Source: Hydractinia symbiolongicarpus
Lineage: Eukaryota; Cnidaria; Hydrozoa; Anthoathecata; Hydractiniidae
Length of the DNA stretch: 64,000 bases
NCBI RefSeq assembly: GCF_029227915.1
Contig: NC_079880.1
Span: 21,700,501-21,764,500 of the forward strand
Reading direction: 5' to 3'
The translations under genes were made by a program, and so were the position numbers. Position 1 is the stretch's first letter. Each line of letters opens with the position of its first letter. The notes beneath the pieces are model-generated. The model had not been told where the DNA came from. It did no database searches and saw only the letters and a program-made list of their open reading frames with translations. Positions 10,967 to 22,584 of this stretch are shown here, piece by piece.

Positions 10967-11550
10967 TTAGCTCCGGTTTGCATTGCTCCTCAGGGTTTGA
11001 GTACCTTGTATGACTTCCTCTAATCTTGAGGAAGAAGCTCTAATACATATACCCAGTGACTGTATTAGAGGGAAGGAGAGTTTCCTGCGAGTGCACGACA
11101 TGGTCTTCTTTTCGGTGATTACTTTAGCGGCTCGACGGTAGAATTTGGAAGCCTTTCGACCCATGCCACCCGTTCCTGAAAATACAAGAGGTGTAAAGTT
11201 TCCGTGCTCGATTTGCATTACCCGATCATTGTATCGACGTTTCTTCTCCACCTTGTTACTTTGGTAGGAATTTTTGAGGGTTTAGCTTGCGTATCTGTCG
11301 GCCATTGGGTTAAATCATTGCTTATTTGGTTGAGGAGGTTGCATGTGACGTTTCTGAGATGATTGTGTTTAAGCGATACAAAACTTCCTTTTTTGCATGA
11401 CAGGGCGTGTTCGATGCAGAAGTTGGATCCGCAATCACATCTTGTTGAAATTTGCTTCAGGTTCCATCCATAACGAAGTCGGCTAGGGTCCCAGATGCAG
11501 TGCAAAAAAATAAATTCTATAACCCTTCGAACAAGACAAAAGCTGTCCAC
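10967..11550 (-). pseudogene. retrotransposon C-terminal fragment, internally deleted
   Basis: Two minus frames match consecutive parts of a retroelement-encoded protein frequent in invertebrate genomes. The first (11550 down to 11218) has LRYGWNLKQISTRCDCGSNF and CIEHALSCKKGSFVSLKHN, a Cys/His cluster typical just after the reverse transcriptase. The second (11251 down to 10967) has YNDRVMQIEHGNFTPLVFSG, TGGMG and TRRKLSFPLI. In intact relatives about 50 residues with an RGFW...FFDVR motif lie between them, and these are missing here together with a frame change. The copy is dead. The clade is left open. Confidence 0.65.
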
Positions 11551-11829
11551 GGTTCGTGCATAATGACGAAAAATCTCAAAGTAAAACTAAAACGGAAAAA
11601 GTACTTTTACCTAGCTCTTGTGTAAAAGTCCTAGGTGTCTATTTGGTTGAGCCTGGAGTCTCATAAAATTTCGATAATTTGAGCGTGAAATGTTTTTCTA
11701 ATTTTCCTTATTTGAGCCTGAAAGGTTTCTTAAAAAAATCTTTTTATTTACAATGCTTTTTTCAGGTATGGGCTTAAATTATTCCTCTTTTGTTAAGTTT
11801 GTTACGTCAAAATTTCACTCATTCTATTC

Positions 11830-12345
11830 GAAGTAAACATGGAAGCAGCAGTGGAAGGAGTTTTAGCGTGTACAATTATTGCTTCCTCGGGTGTCGTCTG
11901 GAGTGAATAATTTAATCCGGAGAAAAGGAAAAACAAGCAGTGATTGAAAGATTATTTTCGTGAGCGGGGACAATTTCGGTGCACACGAGCTCTCACTTCA
12001 AGAATTGAGATTAAAAAGATCAAAGTATCCGTTTTGCATGCTCCTTCAGAGTCTGTTTTTGTCATAAAAAGCATGCCAGTCCAATCATAATCGAAACAAG
12101 GAATTTTTTCATAAAACCACCCGGTCCAAAAAAACCAGCAAAGTACGAGAAAAAGAAGCATAGTAAGAAAAGGAAAAATCGACGTTAAGTGGGACCAACT
12201 TAGAAAGCCTTGTGGGCATTGTCAATGATGAGAAATGCATTTTTAAAGTCTAAATTCTAAGTGGGACCGAAAACGGTCCACATTAGAATTTTGGTCCCAC
12301 TACTCACTGAAGTAAAGCCAAAATGGTCCCAATAAAGTTGAATGT
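11830..12345 (+). mobile_element. dispersed repeat with weak Harbinger-like hint, copy 1
   Basis: Bases 12044-12345 match 23822-24115 closely (AAAAAGCATGC, GTAAGAAAAGGAAAAATCGA, AAGTGGGACCAACTTAGAAAG, GGTCCCACTACTCACTGAAG). Upstream, one frame near 11980 reads GAHELSLQELRLKRSK, which resembles the LLQELRLED motif near the start of Harbinger transposases. It is only a scrap and needs a search. GGGACC/GGTCCC hairpins are frequent in it and also at 10187-10204. Confidence 0.5.
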
Positions 12346-12996
12346 GTTCTTTCAATACACTTTTAACTATTACGTTAAGTATTCTATTTTAGTAAACTTG
12401 ATGTATAATTTATCGAATAGTTTACCGTCCAAAAGGGCCTTAATGTTGACTTCAAAATATTAAGACACCTTCACTTGTTTTCCTGCGAAATTCACAAGTG
12501 TTTTCTCTGTACCAGATGGTTGTGCCAGGAAATTTACGCACGAAATATGTTTTAGAAACACTAAAAAAAGGAGAGTGCATTGAGTCTTAAAAAAATGTAA
12601 TTTATATAGACCAAATTTATATAACCATCCGCCCCAAAAAAGAAAAGTCGGGGGATAAATCGTTAAAAATTAAAAAGAATAAAATGTCGTTTTTATAAAA
12701 ACATCCGATGGTGTGACATATATACATGAGATATCGTCAGATTTATTTAACTTGTTCAGGGCCTAAAAGCAAATACTAAGGAGGATCACAGGGACTTTTG
12801 GTCGAAATCTATTTTTATGGTGCTATAGAAACCTGATAACTGATATTTGACTGATAAATTAAAAAACGTAAGTAAAGTAGTAAATAAAAAGAGCAGTAAA
12901 TATAGTATATATATATATACAATGCGCAGGTGAATATTATTAGTAAAGTGAATAACTTTATTCAATTTACATACCACATATATAGTATTATAAGAG

Positions 12997-13128
12997 ATGC
13001 AACCAATAGAGCCAATAGAAGATACCACCTCCCATGACGATGAAAACATCGATCAAAATGATGATGCCCGAGGGAAGTCAGCGGACGCCAAAATTGAAAA
13101 AATAACAACAAAATTTCCAAAACGATAA
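12997..13128 (+). pseudogene. short acidic coding-like frame, unrecognised
   Basis: An ATG at 12997 opens 43 codons that begin MQPIEPIEDTTSHDDENIDQ and end with a basic stretch before TAA at 13126. Other frames just downstream (to about 13200) also read hydrophilic, coding-like sequence such as TPLKDKKHNKLAQYLR. This suggests an old coding sequence broken by frameshifts. No family is recognised. Confidence 0.25.
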
Positions 13129-13494
13129 GAAGCTGGATGTTGGATGTGGATAATCATGACCATCAACGCCACTTAAAGATAAAAAACACAACAAACTGGC
13201 GCAATACCTGCGATGAGTAAATTAGTGATGGTGTTGTATACACGCTTTTTTTATAAGAATAGTGTTTTTCGTATCAGCCGCAGTCTTTTTGACAAATCTC
13301 AACCTCAAATATTCTTAAAAATAATTAAAAGCAATTACCCTTATTACGCCCAAGATGATACTCTTGAGGTCATTTTGCTAATTGACGAACGAACTACTAA
13401 TTTAAAACACCAAAAGAAATGACAACTGAAGGAACCACTTTTTCTTCTAAACACATTAAAAACAATTTTGACCTCAATTTTTTTAGAAAATCCA

Positions 13495-13725
13495 CTACAT
13501 AAAGTCCTGTACCTCAAGTCTCTCTCTCAACGTCCGATTTCCCTTCCGGCGAACAACGATGAACTGCTTCGTGTCTTCGTTATAGTAGACCGTCGTCTTG
13601 GGGCAACACGGTAGTTCCCCTTGTGCTCGAACAACAATACAAGCCCCAAGGCATTTAGCGGGACACGAAACCTGGCGTTTACAAAAGTCACTTAGCGGGA
13701 CACGTCTTCTGGTTGACGTAAACAA
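13495..13725 (-). CDS. unrecognised 76-codon frame, cysteine-rich, GC-richer than flanks
   Basis: Codon use and base composition differ from the AT-rich surroundings. The last 50 codons look like real coding sequence, with PCCPKTTVYYNEDTKQFIVV and RRKGNRTLRERLEVQDFM before the stop. The N-terminal part is made from CTTAGCGGGACAC-type repeats that also form the ends of the 71-bp MITEs nearby. It may therefore be a last exon with an acceptor near the inner Cys codons (for example AACGCCAG), or part of a parent transposon. No function is proposed. Confidence 0.35.
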   Translation of the reverse strand: MFTSTRRRVPLSDFCKRQVSCPAKCLGACIVVRAQGELPCCPKTTVYYNEDTKQFIVVRRKGNRTLRERLEVQDFM

Positions 13726-13946
13726 ATAAGATTCATGTCAGCATCTAACTATCACGAACAACACTGTTTAACATTATAATGGTTGACATATTTTGTTGTT
13801 GTATTGTGTCCCGTTATTTTTTCAACCGTTCCAATTTTTTGGTTGTTGTTATGGTTTCTTAAGCTTTAAATTTCCCGCCACAAACTATGTGCTTTTTAAA
13901 CGCGTTGTTATACTATATAGCTTAATTGTAAATATATTATTTTTCT

Positions 13947-14017
13947 TGTCCCGCTAAGTGACATTTAAACATGCTTGTTGCAAAGATGGTTATGTGTGAT
14001 GAACACATAGCGGGACA
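13947..14017. mobile_element. 71-bp MITE, copy 1
   Basis: The ends TGTCCCGCTAAGTG and CACATAGCGGGACA are inverted repeats with 13 of 14 bases paired. A copy of exactly the same length lies at 18867-18937. Confidence 0.75.
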
Positions 14018-14019
14018 TA

Positions 14020-15570
14020 GGTTAAAAAATTTATTCCACATCATTCTTAACATTCTGAACAATAAAGTTTCGCGTTGAAAAAGATAAAGTTCTTTTTCGT
14101 TAGTTGGAAGCTTTTTTTTTTATTTTCTTAGCAGGAGTAGGTGATTTTTGTTACGTTTTTTGTATTTAAATTTTACCCTTCCCGAATTTCATAAACGATA
14201 ACAATTATGACGTCATCCAACATTTGATAATGGTTCTATGCCCTTCAAATAAGGATATTAAGATAGAATATCAAATTATCACGACAAAACTGAAGTTTAT
14301 AGAGCAAAATAATATTCCGGTTGGATTTTATTTAGATTTGAAGAAAATAATTATTTTGAAAACCAGGCTATTCCTAGAAAGCTCGGCTATATGAAGGGTT
14401 TGACCGTAACTTTCAGTTCGCAATTGAGACACTTAACAAAAATATTTAGCTACAAAATTAGGTAATTTGTTCTACCTTTTGTTAAAGAACTTAGAGATAA
14501 GAATCATTTTTAGTATCGACCTCTTTAATTAAATTTGGCATAATTAGGAAATTCGAGAAAGGTCTATTGAATAAAAATATTTTTATTTTTATTAGCTATG
14601 AAGGCTTAAAATACATACAAAAAGTTCCACCCAGCGTACAGTGCAGTACTTTTTTGGATTAAATGATCGTATGCTTTGTGCTTTGCTGTTTATGTATCTA
14701 TCTAAGAATAATGCTGAGGCTCGATCAGTCAGCAAATTTTTTGTGTGCGAAATTCAAATAATCGGACACGTTTATTTCTACAACATTCTTCTTAAAAACA
14801 ACTTTCGTGTTATACATTAGTTCTTTTATTGTAAATCAGCCTTGTTTACCAGATTAGTAAAGCATCGATGTTTCAATAAATATTTAAGAATTACTTTAAG
14901 AATTACTTAGGCTCAAAATGTCGATTTTTTTAAAAATCATAAGGCTCAAACAAAAAAGTATGTTTCTTATAAAGTAAAGTAAGCTTACAGGGCTTAATAA
15001 CCCTTTGTGTATTGAGCCTTATAAGTTTTCTTTTCGATAATAATTTATTGTTTATAACTAAATTTTGCAATTTTGAGGAGTTTCCTTTTCTTCTTATCTT
15101 TATAGCACATGACAAGACAACAAAGAGCGCACTTTTAAGACAGTAAATCAACATAGAATGCGCAATTGTTATTAGAACCAGTGACTGCATTATTGTACAG
15201 CGTGTGGTCAAACAAAAAAGTAGAAACAGGTCCTATTTGGGCGATCGTAAAAATTATATTGTTAATTATTAGCCAATCATGGTCCTAAAAAATGTAAACA
15301 AAACTCTATCAATGCTGAAGCAGAGCACGAAGGATTTCTTTTTTAAAGAAAGACACGAGGAATAAAACGCTCGACGCACAAGGTAGACCTAAATCTTTTT
15401 ATCGCTTCTTTTAGTATCTTTGTCGGTTTTAATTTAAATATAAAATTTTTTAGAAAAAATATATATTTAACGAAAGATCTTCCCGTCTTTAAGCACTTCG
15501 TAAAAGTTATTTCTTAAAAGAATTGTTTTTTTATGAAGTTTCAGTAACGTATTATTTTACTTCTGTTTAG
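14020..15570. other. AT-rich stretch, no gene seen
   Basis: Only short chance frames are present. A minus frame at 14930-15211 has no recognisable motif. Confidence 0.4.
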
Positions 15571-15574
15571 AATC

Positions 15575-16479
15575 ATGACGAAGTTGGAAGAAACTACGTT
15601 ATTTTTTCTTATTTTAATGTCAATAATATTGACGTTATTGGGAGTGGCAGTAAGTTTGACGCAGAAAGGTTGGCGAAGGCGGGACGGAATTCTACCATTT
15701 AATACCTTCATTATAGATATTTGTTTTTCTATTATTGCTGTATGCACATCCGTTGGCACGGAAAGCAAAAGAATTTTCTCCAATCTGTATATGTTTATGT
15801 TTTTATTATCATGGGCCAATCAGGCTTTAGTGACGATTAACAGATACTTGGTAATAACTTTTCCATTTAAATATAAAATCATACTTAATCGATCCAAATT
15901 GACTGTGTTAGTTGTCACCATCTGGTCTGGAGTTTGTTCATTTATTGTGTTGTCATGTATCTTTCACTCTTCATATTCCAAACCAAGTTTACTTGTTGTT
16001 TACGTTTTAGAATTCTTATTATGGCGAACAGCCAAAGATCATCAAAATAGATACCGTTCGATAACGCATACCGTCAGAATAAAGGAACAGAACATAGAAC
16101 ATCCTAAAAAACTAAGTGTGACTCTAACACTGGCAAGGTGTTTCCGTTTGCCTCAAAATCAGGGTATGGCGATTAAAAAACGCCCATGTTGCTTTTAGGG
16201 GCACACCTTGTATTAATTATACCGTATTTTGTAGTTTGTATCCTATTTGTGGTTAATGGTGAAGCTGTGTTAGAGGAACAATATTTTCCTAGACTATGTT
16301 TTATGTCTAAAATCTGCATATTGTTCCGACCGTTAGTCAATGTTTCAAACCACTTATCAAAAGCCACCGTAAGGAGAATTAAATCACTTTTTATTCGGAC
16401 TTGTTTGAATAACTCATCCAGCGAATTCTACACGGAGTACTATATGGAAAATCGAAAGGCGGTGGAGAGTTTAAAATAA
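15575..16479 (+). pseudogene. class A (rhodopsin-like) GPCR, single exon, broken
   Basis: The start at 15575 gives seven-helix receptor features in order. TM1 is at about residues 9-28, TM2 follows ILPFNTFIIDICFS, TM3 ends in NRYLVITFPFKY (DRY position is NRY), and TM4 is LTVLVVTIWSGVCSFIV. TM5 is too short: SLLVVYVLEFLLW runs straight into RTAKDHQNRYRSI, so about 15 residues seem deleted. The frame then stops at 16196-16198. TM6 and TM7 continue in another frame (LLLGAHLVLIIPYFV, then CFMSKICILFRPLVN). One missing base in the A-run near 16170 would explain the shift. NPxxY is altered and the extracellular disulfide cysteines are not seen. It is most likely a pseudogene, although the A-run shift alone could be an assembly error. 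Confidence 0.7.
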
Positions 16480-16499
16480 CATCAAGAGTCTGCCCAATC

Positions 16500-17085
16500 T
16501 ACGGTCACAGAAGTCAGTGCTGTATAACCTTTTCTTAATTTTTAGTTTAATTTTTAAATTTCAAATAGATTTCCACTTTTTAGAATTAATTTTTTTTGAG
16601 AATTAAATTTAATTTTAGAATTAAAGTTTACACTTTACTCACCACCTTTTTATTAGAGTAATAAGTTTTGCTCAACTGGTGTTCTTAATGTTTTAATCTT
16701 TCGAGCCTTGAATAAAACAGTGCAAAAACAGCGTAAGAATAACATCAACTAATAATAATTAATGAGTAGGTTAGTGTAATATATAAAAATAAGTCCTACT
16801 AATTTAATAAAAAAAAAAACGGGGGTTCAGGCTGGGCAATACTTTTTATTCGGAAAAAAAAAGACTCAATTGAAAAACTTTAAAGGTTGAGGACGACATC
16901 TTAGTTAGAAAGGGTATGAGAGAACATAGACTAAACCAAAGAGAATTGTAGGCATTTTAAGTTTTTAAATGCATAAAATTAACATGGGAATGCTTTTTCC
17001 AATCTTCATTTTTATTATAATTTTTCTCACTTTCGTATTATCTAGTGTCGTGTTTTTGGTTTTGTTTTTGTTTTGATTTTTAATT
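16500..17085. other. AT-rich spacer after the GPCR
   Basis: No coding or RNA feature is seen. Short repeats of AATTAAATTTAATTTTAGAATTA type are present near 16580-16625. Confidence 0.4.
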
Positions 17086-17086
17086 T

Positions 17087-17385
17087 ATATACGTCTTTTT
17101 TTAAACTTTATACGTCTTTTTTTAAACTTTATACGTCTTTTTTTAAACTTTATACGTCCTTTTTAAACTTTATACGTCTTTTTTTAAACTTTATACGTCC
17201 TTTTTAAACTTTATACGTCCTTTTTAAACTTTATACGTCTTTTTTTAAACTTTATACGTCCTTTTTAAACTTTATACGTCTTTTTTTAAACTTTATACGT
17301 CCTTTTTAAACTTTATACGTCTTTTTTAAACTTTATACGTCTTTTTTAAACTTTATACGTCTTTTTTTAAACTTTATACGTCTTC
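17087..17385. repeat. minisatellite, 19-21-bp unit, about 14 copies
   Basis: The unit is ACTTTATACGTC followed by a T-run of five to eight bases and AA. The only real variation is CTTTTTT versus CCTTTTT, which makes the unit length swing between 19 and 21 bp. Confidence 0.95.
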
Positions 17386-18165
17386 ATACATATATGTAAA
17401 TAATTGTATGGAGATTATTTTTGGTGGAAAAAAACTTGTATATACCAGACATGTTTTATACTCTTACACAATCAAATTTTATACGCTTTTTCATATACCT
17501 GTATTTGCACGTGGTTCAAAGTTCACTCCATTCTTTTAGTACGCCGGTTCAAGGCGCAAGCATCAAAGTGATCAATATTTAAGAGCCCTCAGGCCACAAA
17601 TTTTAGTGGTGAAGTTCCTTCCGTTAACTTTTAAATTGCGTCAAAATTTGTTGATACAAAGTTCACGTTTTTTTTTTTTGATATAAGGAAACATCAAAGG
17701 AATAAAGGAATACCGATATTTTTATGCAAATATGAGTTGCGGAACTTACAATGTGAAAACTTGTGAGCTACATACGCTTCAAAAAAATGCTTTTAAGATT
17801 TATAAAATAACTTTTTATATTATAAATATATTTGGTTTTATTTGATCGGTTTAAATACGCCATCTGAAACATGATTTCTACCTCATTTCAATTTTAAAAA
17901 AGTCCATGTTACTTTCCTTTGATTTTATGCTTTTGACGCTATTTCACGCTCTTCTCTCTAGGCCCGGAGATTTCGAATTTTTACAAATCCGCAAGACTAA
18001 AGAATGCTTTGGCCCTTTTACAACGCGCATTGTTAATTCGGAATAACCTTCACAATCATATTACAAACTCTATTTCTATCGTGGTTCTACACGAGTTATT
18101 GTGTTTATCTGTTTTCGTAGATCACGGAGTTATAAAAACATGCCCAATAGACTCTCCATAAGGGG

Positions 18166-18171
18166 AATAAT

Positions 18172-18211
<40 letters not shown>

Positions 18212-18214
18212 TTA
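18166..18214. repeat. (AAT)n microsatellite
   Basis: About 15 AAT units are seen, with one ATATT interruption at each side. Confidence 0.95.
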
Positions 18215-18866
18215 AATCGGAAATGTAGTTTCGTTTTGGCTCTGCGAGGGGGGGGTATAGGGGGCATGCGCAGTAGGTTTAACTCGCATGTACATCAGTA
18301 CGGTAAATTTTACCTTGGTGTAAAAATTGACTGACTCTTTACCAATAATCTTTATAATTTTTATTTTCTTCATGTAATTGTCCGAAATGGTACACAAGAC
18401 ATGGTAAACAAAAAAAAAGACCACGACAAAACAAAGACGCAAGACAACAGATTAATCTAATATAAATCCTTAGTATATATAATTGCAAGGTTTTTCCATC
18501 TGGAAAATAGCTGCGAAGACAGCATTCCGTTTTGGTCTGAGAAAAACTGTTGGTTTTTTAACCCAGACATAATATATATTAATATAAATTAGGCACATCA
18601 CACAAGTTAGATATATCACGGCTAATTGTACTGTACTGCTGTGCTTAAGAATTTAATGTAACCAACCAATATCTCCAATATTTGTTGTTTTGTATTACCC
18701 GACTGTAAAAACAAAAAAGAACTCGACTTTCTATAAACTCCCATTAAGAACTCTCTCTTACTCATACCTCCATAATTCGAATTACACCACCAATCACATA
18801 TTAAGTCTGCGGAGTTATTTTGCTGAAATGAATGACTCTCAATAATTATTGCAGGATAAAAAATCG

Positions 18867-18937
18867 TGTCCCGCTAAGTGATATTTCAACATGCCTGTTG
18901 CTAAGATGGTTATGTGTTATTGGCACATAGCGGGACA
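18867..18937. mobile_element. 71-bp MITE, copy 2
   Basis: It has the same ends and length as the copy at 13947-14017, with about 10 differences in the middle. TGTCCCGCTAAGTG starts it and CACATAGCGGGACA ends it. Confidence 0.75.
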
Positions 18938-19350
18938 TATTTAAAAGACCGCCAATCACATACTAAGAACAGTTTTTCTTTATTCTTGAAATAAATGACT
19001 ATCACTGATGCAGAATGAAAAAAAAATCTGTTTAAGAATAATGTGAAAGTTGCTCCAAGGCCTGCGAGGGCTATATACGTAAAGTGTAACAATAAACGTA
19101 AGACAAAAGGAGCAAGAAAAAAATTTAATGCGCCCCATTAAATACTTTTTCTTTTATTTTCGTAAATTTTGCCAAGCTTAAAAAGACAATTGAGACTTCG
19201 AATAGTGTTAATATGTTCTCAGCCTAATGTCAGCCTAAATTTTTTAATAAACTAGGTTCTAATAAAAATAAAAACATGAATGATTTTATTACTTGCCCAT
19301 AAGTAGATCTTTTCAGGGGCCATATGACCATAGAGTAATTACATGTTTGT

Positions 19351-20467
19351 TTGATTGAGTGTCCCTACTCTCCAGTGGAGGATTTGAAGTATCGTATGTA
19401 GAGAAAGGATGTTGCGTGGGTAAAGGGAAGACCTAAGAAACAAAGGCTTCATCAGACGCACAGGCCTCGTTTCTTATACCGCTTTTTGCTCGAGAGTAGA
19501 GGCACCCAATCTAAGAACATGTTATAAATCAGTCCCGAGCTCCGCACGCAGAGCAAATCCGTGATCATTGGATCACCCCTCTTATGTATTTACTTTGGCT
19601 ATTTTAATTTCAGTTTTCTCGGCCCTTTTTTGTGCATTTAGCCCTGAACAGATCCTACTCGCCGGGTAGCTCAACAAGCCCATGTGCGTTTACCAACAAA
19701 AATTTTGTACTCCAGCAAATACAGCCAGCTTTGCAGTATACACGCGTTTCGTGAGTCAGTATACACGAGAGGGAAGGGTATATGAGTAGCTTCATCATTT
19801 CCTTTACCCCTTTATAGTCAAGACTCTACCCTTGTGCACATTTCATCGACTGATTGCGCTGTACATACACGCTAGCTCGTTCGTTAGCCTAGTTTTCTAT
19901 TCATCCAGATAACCCCTAGGCGCGCGTGTTCCACGCCTCCAGCACGGCCTCTCTGGCTTGTTTTACATTCGCTACTCACCAACTGTACATAATGTCACTT
20001 ACCCGAGGCGCAGTGGCGCTCTCAACCAATTAAAATCTCACCATTACAGGTGCCTTCCACCTACCAATTATATTTACCCATAAAATCACGTGACTTAGTC
20101 TTCTTTAGCAACAAGACAACACATTTCTTCCTTTCCTTTTTCACCTCGCTAATAAACGCACGTGGTTTGTTATCAATCACTAACCAAACCTGTTAAGCAT
20201 GGCCAAAACCAAATCGAGAAAGAATTATATAGAGGTAACCATTTCGTTATAAACAGACCCTTGATAATGACCGACCACTTACGCCAGTTCGGGTGGTTGA
20301 TTCTATCATGGATCAATTTCACTACCCGAGCAGAAAGCGGTATAAGAAACAAAGCCTGTGCGTCTGATGAAGCCCTTGTTTCTTAGTTCATCCCTTTACC
20401 CACACAACACCTTTCTCTACATACGATACTTTGAATCCTCCACTGGAGAGTAGGGACACCCAATCAA
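19351..20467. mobile_element. 1.1-kb element with inverted ends of about 140 bp
   Basis: The left end 19351-19497 and right end 20327-20467 are inverted copies. TTGATTGAGTGTCCCTACTC and CTCCAGTGGAGGATT at the left pair with GAGTAGGGACACCCAATCAA at the right. The GAAACAAAGGCTTCATCAGA block pairs likewise. The interior is GC-richer than its flanks, but no transposase frame is seen, so it looks non-autonomous. The flanks are T- or A-rich, which makes the target duplication unclear. Confidence 0.85.
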
Positions 20468-20995
20468 AAAACAAAGCAGAAATGAGGAAAATAAATGAGC
20501 AAACTTCTTCGTGAAAAAGTTTTAATCCAGGCGTTTTTTTGTCGCTGACGTCAACTGTTAAACTCGTTCCCAGTGCTTTTTAAGTTTTTTCATTGGGACG
20601 GAGACTAATATCGGCACGACAGGTTTTGAAAAGAGAGGCAGTACAGCGCTAAGGTTAAGGTTGGTCTATCATATTCTTCATTTTTGAACAAAAATCAAAT
20701 AGACAAAACTGTCACAGAAAAAGAAGAACTCAATTGTACATCAGGTGCCTGTCCGCTCAGTCACGAAGTAGAGGGGTAAAATGACATATAGAGAAACTTA
20801 GAACTTAGAATCTTGGCTACTGCACATATTTAAAAAAAAACTCGCGTGAATAGCAGTGAGGGGTGCTAGAAATAGGGTACATCAGACCCACGTTTTATAG
20901 TATAAAACATTGTGAAAAGATCATTAAATTCTATATATAGATCATAAACTGCTAAAACTAGCCTGAGGTACCTCAATTGTGTTCAATTATTGGTA

Positions 20996-21097
20996 TCTCA
21001 TGTCTCACGAGCCGCATCGTTTGTTATTTTGCTATCTTTAAGACACTCTCATGTCTCACGAGCCGCATCGTTTGTTATTTTGCTATCTTTAAGACAC
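20996..21097. repeat. tandem duplication, two 51-bp units
   Basis: The block from TCTCATGTCTCACGAGCCGC to CTTTAAGACAC occurs twice, head to tail, apparently without a difference. Confidence 0.95.
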
Positions 21098-21300
21098 TCG
21101 AAGAACTATTGTTTGTTTTGGAAGCAATAAATCAGAGCTGTTTGTCAAAATACTTTACTTTGATGAATGTCTTTCTAGAAAAATAAGTTAAAGATTATAA
21201 AGATACTCGTCTTTGTGAAAAAATTGTAACGGGGTGCTCAATAGCAAATTTCTGGGTTCAAAAATACAACGCTGATTTTTGCAAAAAATCCATATTTTTA

Positions 21301-21373
21301 GTCCTTTTTACGCCGGACCTTTTAACGTCACCTAGCAAAAATTAACGCCACTCTAGGCCGGCGTAAAAAGGGA
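21301..21373. mobile_element. 73-bp hairpin element
   Basis: GTCCTTTTTACGCCGG at the left pairs with CCGGCGTAAAAAGGGAC at the right, with one unpaired base. It is similar in design to the 71-bp MITEs but has different ends. Confidence 0.65.
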
Positions 21374-21817
21374 CGACAAAATACTACTAAGCAGTAAAAA
21401 CGAAAAATAAGCAATAGAAAACAATCCAATGTCTTTGCACATTGTAAATAAAATATAGCGAAATATTGTTTTATGTCTCTGATACATATTTCAAGAGCCT
21501 TTATTTTATCTGAATAAGTAAAAATTGCACTCGTTTCTCAACAGGTAAGCAAAATATAGCATATTTCTTGTAGATTAGCCAATTAAGTTGCGAGAAAAAC
21601 CTAAGTACAAAATGGGGGAAGATAATAAAAGGACTAATTCTCACAGTAACTTAATGACTCACTTGGAACAGGCTCCTCATACTTGTCTGAACTTCCATCT
21701 AGAATTTAATATATACCATTTTATAAATGCAAATACAAGTTTTGGCTTGATTAAACAAACCCCATATCTTCTATCATATAGCATAGAATCCACGCAAGCA
21801 GTATAATCTCCCAGGAT

Positions 21818-21995
21818 AAGCGAGATTTTTGCTAAGTGGGACAAATCTCCCCTGTCCCTTAAATTCCTTATTAAACTCTATTAAACGCAAAAACTTTCCT
21901 TGAGTGGGACCCTGTATAAGTGGAACATTCGCTAAGTGGGGCATAATTGCTCAATCCCTTGACCTAAAACTTTGCTTATCTGGGACTTCTAAAAT
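21818..21995. mobile_element. pogo/Tigger-like terminal fragment
   Basis: Repeated GCTAAGTGGGAC, GAGTGGGACC and ATAAGTGGAACATTC blocks match the kind of ends seen in the complete small element at 33803-34028. The borders are not clear. Confidence 0.4.
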
Positions 21996-22506
21996 AATAA
22001 TTGCTATCCTTTAAAAAAAACCTGCATTACGGAAGTGTAATCAACTAAAAGTGCCTTAAAGAAAAAAAATACATTTTAAGAGGATTAAAATAAAAAAAAA
22101 CATAAGAAGGATATGTTCAAAATGTATTCTTTTAAAGATATTAGACTTTCAAGTTTGTGTAAAATGCAGACCAGGAATTTATTGACCACAAACAAAAATA
22201 GTATTAAGTATGTCAAATATATTGCCTTTGACTTAAAATTTGGCACAGTAATAAATGATCTGATGCCCTTCTCTTAATTCAAAAATGAATGCTTGCGTCA
22301 CACCATTGGATAAAATACATACCTATAATCTTAACTATAATCTTAAACAGCCAGAAAAAATAACTTGGAACTTAAGGTAGACAAAAAAATAATTATTTGA
22401 GGAAACATAACAGAACAAATTTACACAAAATTGTGCACATATAGCATAACCAAAAAAACTCAACTACTCACTTATAATTTGTTTTTAAAGGCGCCGTAGA
22501 TTTGAA

Positions 22507-22580
22507 GCCACCGTAGCTTAGTGGTTATAACAACCGTACTTTGTGCAGAAGACCATATGCTTGATATTCGAATCTATATC
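22507..22580 (+). mobile_element. tRNA-like SINE head
   Basis: TAGCTTAGTGG at 22514-22524 fits an A box exactly, and GATATTCGAATCT near 22563 is close to a B box. The stems do not pair as in a true tRNA. Confidence 0.55.
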
Positions 22581-22584
22581 CTCA

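Noticed and set aside
22507-22580. Functional tRNA gene
   Set aside because: A and B boxes are present but acceptor and anticodon stems do not pair.
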